A stretch of DNA of 64,000 bases, from the NCBI RefSeq assembly GCF_964355755.1, contig NC_092670.1, positions 34,521,795 through 34,585,794 on the forward strand, read 5' to 3'. Position numbers and translations under genes: made by a program. The notes under the pieces were generated by a model. That model was not told the origin of the DNA, searched no databases, and was given only the letters and a program-made list of their open reading frames with translations. The stretch is from Antedon mediterranea (Eukaryota; Echinodermata; Crinoidea; Comatulida; Antedonidae). Position 1 is the stretch's first letter, and the number at the start of each line of letters is the position of its first letter. Below are positions 60,938-64,000 of the stretch, one piece after another.

Positions 60938-61754
60938 TACCGTATATTTCGGTGTATAAGTCGCACCTGTGTATAAGACGCACCCCTAACTGAGAGTAAA
61001 ATATCGGTATTTTTTATATCGTCGGTGTATAAGACGCACCTTATATTTCATCAAAACAATGTTTTTTTAAATTGTAATCAATATTATTGTAATAATATAT
61101 TTTGTTATATCTGCAACGGCGTTCTTTATTTAGGTTTTTTCTTACCTAGGCTCGGCCGCGTCCAGCCTCAACAGCCGCAACATCGAGTGCATGACCGTGT
61201 GTGTAACACGTACGTGTGGGCTAGCCTCGCTCGATCATTTCGAGAGGGCGCACGTTTTCACGGACAAGCGTATTCGATTAGTATCTATGTATCCGAGAAG
61301 TGTGTACGCTAGGTCCATGCTATAATCACCTGGAGAATATACTAGTCGAATACCGTACACCTTGTGGCCGCCAAGAAGGGCTTGCGCTGGGGGTACGGCG
61401 ATCGTGCGTATAACTACTGTATAAATAAATACTATTCCAATCGTACGTAAACGTTTAAAAATGAAATTTTATCGCCATAATGAACAAATCTTTTCATCAT
61501 ATTTAGTATGACATCATGCTAAAATGCCTTGAAAACTAGGCAGAAGCAGGTTGCCGTTACGTTAGTTAGTTACTGTAGCTAGGCCTAGCCTACTCAGGCC
61601 TATAGTTTTAACGAGGTGACGATAGCCTACTAGGCCTAGGCATATGTACTATCTGTGTGGTGAGGCATTTATGTTCGGTGTATAAGACGCACCCTTAATT
61701 TAGAGGTCAAATATGCGTGTCAAAAGTGCGACTTATACACCGAAATATACGGTA
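60938..61754. mobile_element. 817-bp TIR element (TACCGTATATTTCGG termini)
   Basis: Perfect 29-bp terminal inverted repeats beginning TACCGTATATTTCGGTGTAT sit at 60938-60966 and 61726-61754. GTATAAGACGCACC subrepeats are placed inside both ends. There is no transposase; the 95-aa frame at 61025 is incidental. Confidence 0.85.
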
Positions 61755-61857
61755 ATTATATGATATACCTAGAGATTTACACCTGAAGACCTATACTAGG
61801 CTTATTATGGATTGGGAATATCATTTCAAATACTACAGGATGAGCTGCACATACATA

Positions 61858-62793
61858 CGCCCGTATTCTTAAACCGGACTTTAGTCGTAGTTCAAAGTTC
61901 GACTTGAAAAAGTCGTAGTTCGAGCTATTACTTCAAATTCGATTAAAAAACGAAGTAGTCGAAGTTTGCAGTTCGACTTAATAAAGTTGAGCTTTTAGTC
62001 GAGTTGCACACGTCTGGGTAATAAAGGCTATACATTGGTCAATGACAAGAGAGTATTTGAGGAGCAGACAAAATTTTGCGCATTGATATCACTTTCCATT
62101 TTCTTACAACACTTTTTACGCATCAGGACTATACATGAAAAATAATTTTAATCGTTAATTATTAGAACAAGATCAGTATTAATTTAACAGTGAAGTACTT
62201 TTGATTAACAAAATAACAGCAAACAAAATCTTCAAAATATATTTAGGAACTATGGCGGTACGGTAACTTTTATATTTTCTAGGCCCCCAACAAAGTATGA
62301 TCGCGACGAACCACGCACTTCATAGCGTGACAAGAAAGCGCTAGGCCCCCTAACATTCCATCGCGTGGTGAATTTCCGCATCTGCCATTGTCGCTATGGC
62401 GTGACGTAGTTGAAGTCGGACTTGCGCGAAGAAAATTATGTAATTTGTATACAGTTGTATTAAATAAAGATGATTTTCATTATTATAACATATACCAATG
62501 TATATTTAATTAAGCTAATATAAAAATAGATATTTCATTCTTCAATATCTGGCCAATATAACAACTCAATGACTGTTACGTTTTTCATAAACATCGTTTA
62601 AAAACCATTTAGTCGACCATTTAGCCTGCCCCCTCCAGGACTAAAAAAATCGATCAAAATCCGTCTCGATTTAGTCGAGGTTGGCCTGAATTAGTCGGCG
62701 ATTTAGTTGAAGTTCGGTTTATGAATTAAAATGACGTCATTTTTTTAGTTTTAGCTCGAACTACGACTAAAGTCCGGTTTAAGAATACGGGCG
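61858..62793. mobile_element. 936-bp TIR element (CGCCCGTATTCTTAAACC termini)
   Basis: Perfect 36-bp terminal inverted repeats (61858-61893 and 62758-62793) are flanked by ATA on both sides, a 3-bp target duplication. Both ends continue with repeated TCGTAGTTCGA- and TTTAGTCGA-like text. No transposase frame is present. Confidence 0.9.
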
Positions 62794-62830
62794 ATAGAAT
62801 AAATAAGCAAAGGTTTAATGCACTGCTTGA

Positions 62831-64000
62831 CTATAGTTCTCGTAGTAGTTTGACACTTGCTGCAGGATTTGCTGGAAAGGGACTTACAACTTGAGGTCCA
62901 GTGTACACATCTGGCTTGTGAGCACCCAAACCCAGTTCATCGTTCGGAAGAGAAGGTTCACTGGTCCATATCAGCCTCTATTGTTGTGGACAGACGAATG
63001 AGCGCCGTTTAATAGGAGCAGTATGACACGAAGAGACCCTTAAGGTAGAAGAAAGTTGTTTCTTCTTCCTCTGCGCAATTCAACCCAGTAGGCTGCAAGT
63101 CGCAGGTTATTCCTCCACATTTATAACACTTTGGGCTGGGGCATAATAACTTAACAACAACCCATTTTGTATTATTCACTTAATGTATGACATTTCAGAA
63201 CAACAAAATTAGACTAATTTAGATTGGAATCAGCAAGCATATACTTACATATAAATTGGGTGCATTTGTAGTGATTGACCTTTGACATTTGCTGCAGGAT
63301 TGTACGCTGAGTATGAATCAAAGCCACCAATAAAATCAACTGAAATAAAATACAAAATATACATTGTTAAAAATATGAAAATTAATATTGTTTGAAACAG
63401 TTTCAGTAAACAGTTTCGCATTTCAAAATAACTGAACACATGCATTGAGAAATACAACACTAAGAATAACATTCCACTGAAAACATTTCATTCAATAATT
63501 TTTTTTCCTTTAAATAGGCCACATTCCTTGTACTAAAGACCTTCTTCATGCAATATCCCAGCAGGAAAAAGTTGCTGAATGTGCTGAGTTTCCAAGGCAC
63601 TATTTAACATTGACATTGCAACTATAATACTACTGCCACTGTGTACTATTTTTCAGTCACATGGTGCACTATTAATACCACTGAAAATGACACTGTGCAC
63701 TATTTCCAGTCACATGATTTACTATTTTCCAATGACACAGTTTACTATTCTCGGGACTATTTTCCAGAGAAACAGGACACTAATTGTAATGGCACAGGAC
63801 ACTATTTCACAGTAATACTGTGCAATTATGGTCTAGTGACAGAGGACACTACATAGTATATAATCATGGACCTACAGTATATATTGTCCATGATATTATT
63901 AGTCAATTTAATTAACTTGTCAACATTACAAGTGTTACTGGAATGTAAATGAGATTAAAATGATACTTACAACTATCTTCTTCTTCATTAAATTTATAAA
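62831..64000 (-). CDS. 3' end of an unrecognised gene (runs off the right edge)
   Basis: Three minus-strand exons join in phase: 64000-63971, 63339-63249 and 62960-62831. The first two have GTAAGT donors and the second a TTTATTTCAG acceptor. The third has a poorer acceptor, so its start is less certain, but it stays open for 42 codons to TAG at 62831-62833. The visible 84-residue C-terminus is acidic at first (YKFNEEEDS), then DFIGGFDSYSAYNPAANVK and LGLGAHKPDVYTGPQVV, ending SVKLLREL. NPAANVK in exon 2 and NPAASVK in exon 3 look like a repeated motif. I do not recognise the family. A low-complexity polar C-terminal tail of a larger protein is likely. Confidence 0.45.

Noticed and set aside
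61025-61312. 95-aa plus-strand frame
   Set aside because: It lies within the TIR element 60938-61754, starts in a terminal subrepeat and shows no protein family pattern.

Overview
The window is eukaryotic, AT-rich and mostly non-coding. It shows GT-AG spliceosomal introns, genes of metazoan families (INSIG, clavesin, PNKD/glyoxalase II-like, rhodopsin-family GPCRs) and a very heavy load of short inverted-repeat elements (MITEs) and tRNA- or 5S-derived SINEs. The style (TAGGCCTA-rich stretches, 5S-derived SINE, melatonin-receptor-like GPCR paralogues, vertebrate-like INSIG) suggests a marine invertebrate deuterostome, possibly an echinoderm. That assignment is inference, not something read directly.

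Layout. 1-19 kb: two uninterrupted plus-strand GPCR coding exons (2201-3247 and 17640-18632) are dispersed paralogues. Between them lie minisatellites, a PIF/Harbinger-like MITE and a 2.2 kb terminal-inverted-repeat element inserted into a 5S-derived SINE, with both target-site duplications still readable. 19-25.8 kb: no recognised gene. 25.9-27.9 kb (minus): the first four coding exons of a PNKD-like metallo-beta-lactamase-fold protein; the exons for the rest were not found. 31.4-34.3 kb (minus): a complete five-coding-exon INSIG gene (211 aa). 36.7-40.8 kb (plus): a complete four-coding-exon clavesin-like CRAL-TRIO gene (338 aa). INSIG and the clavesin-like gene are divergent. 40.9-62.8 kb: about 22 kb with no convincing gene, packed with MITEs and relics of non-LTR retrotransposons. 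62.8-64 kb (minus): the 3' end of an unrecognised gene that runs off the right edge.

The genes do not form an operon-like system. INSIG (ER sterol sensing), clavesin-like (phosphoinositide and endosomal traffic), PNKD-like and the receptors are ordinary neighbours in a metazoan genome. I saw no convincing new multi-gene system. The strongest unusual signals are the nested 5S-SINE/TIR element, a palindromic MITE family with ten copies, several unrelated MITEs sharing a TAA target, and repeated CTCF-like core motifs. All exon models are hand-built from reading frames and splice consensus.
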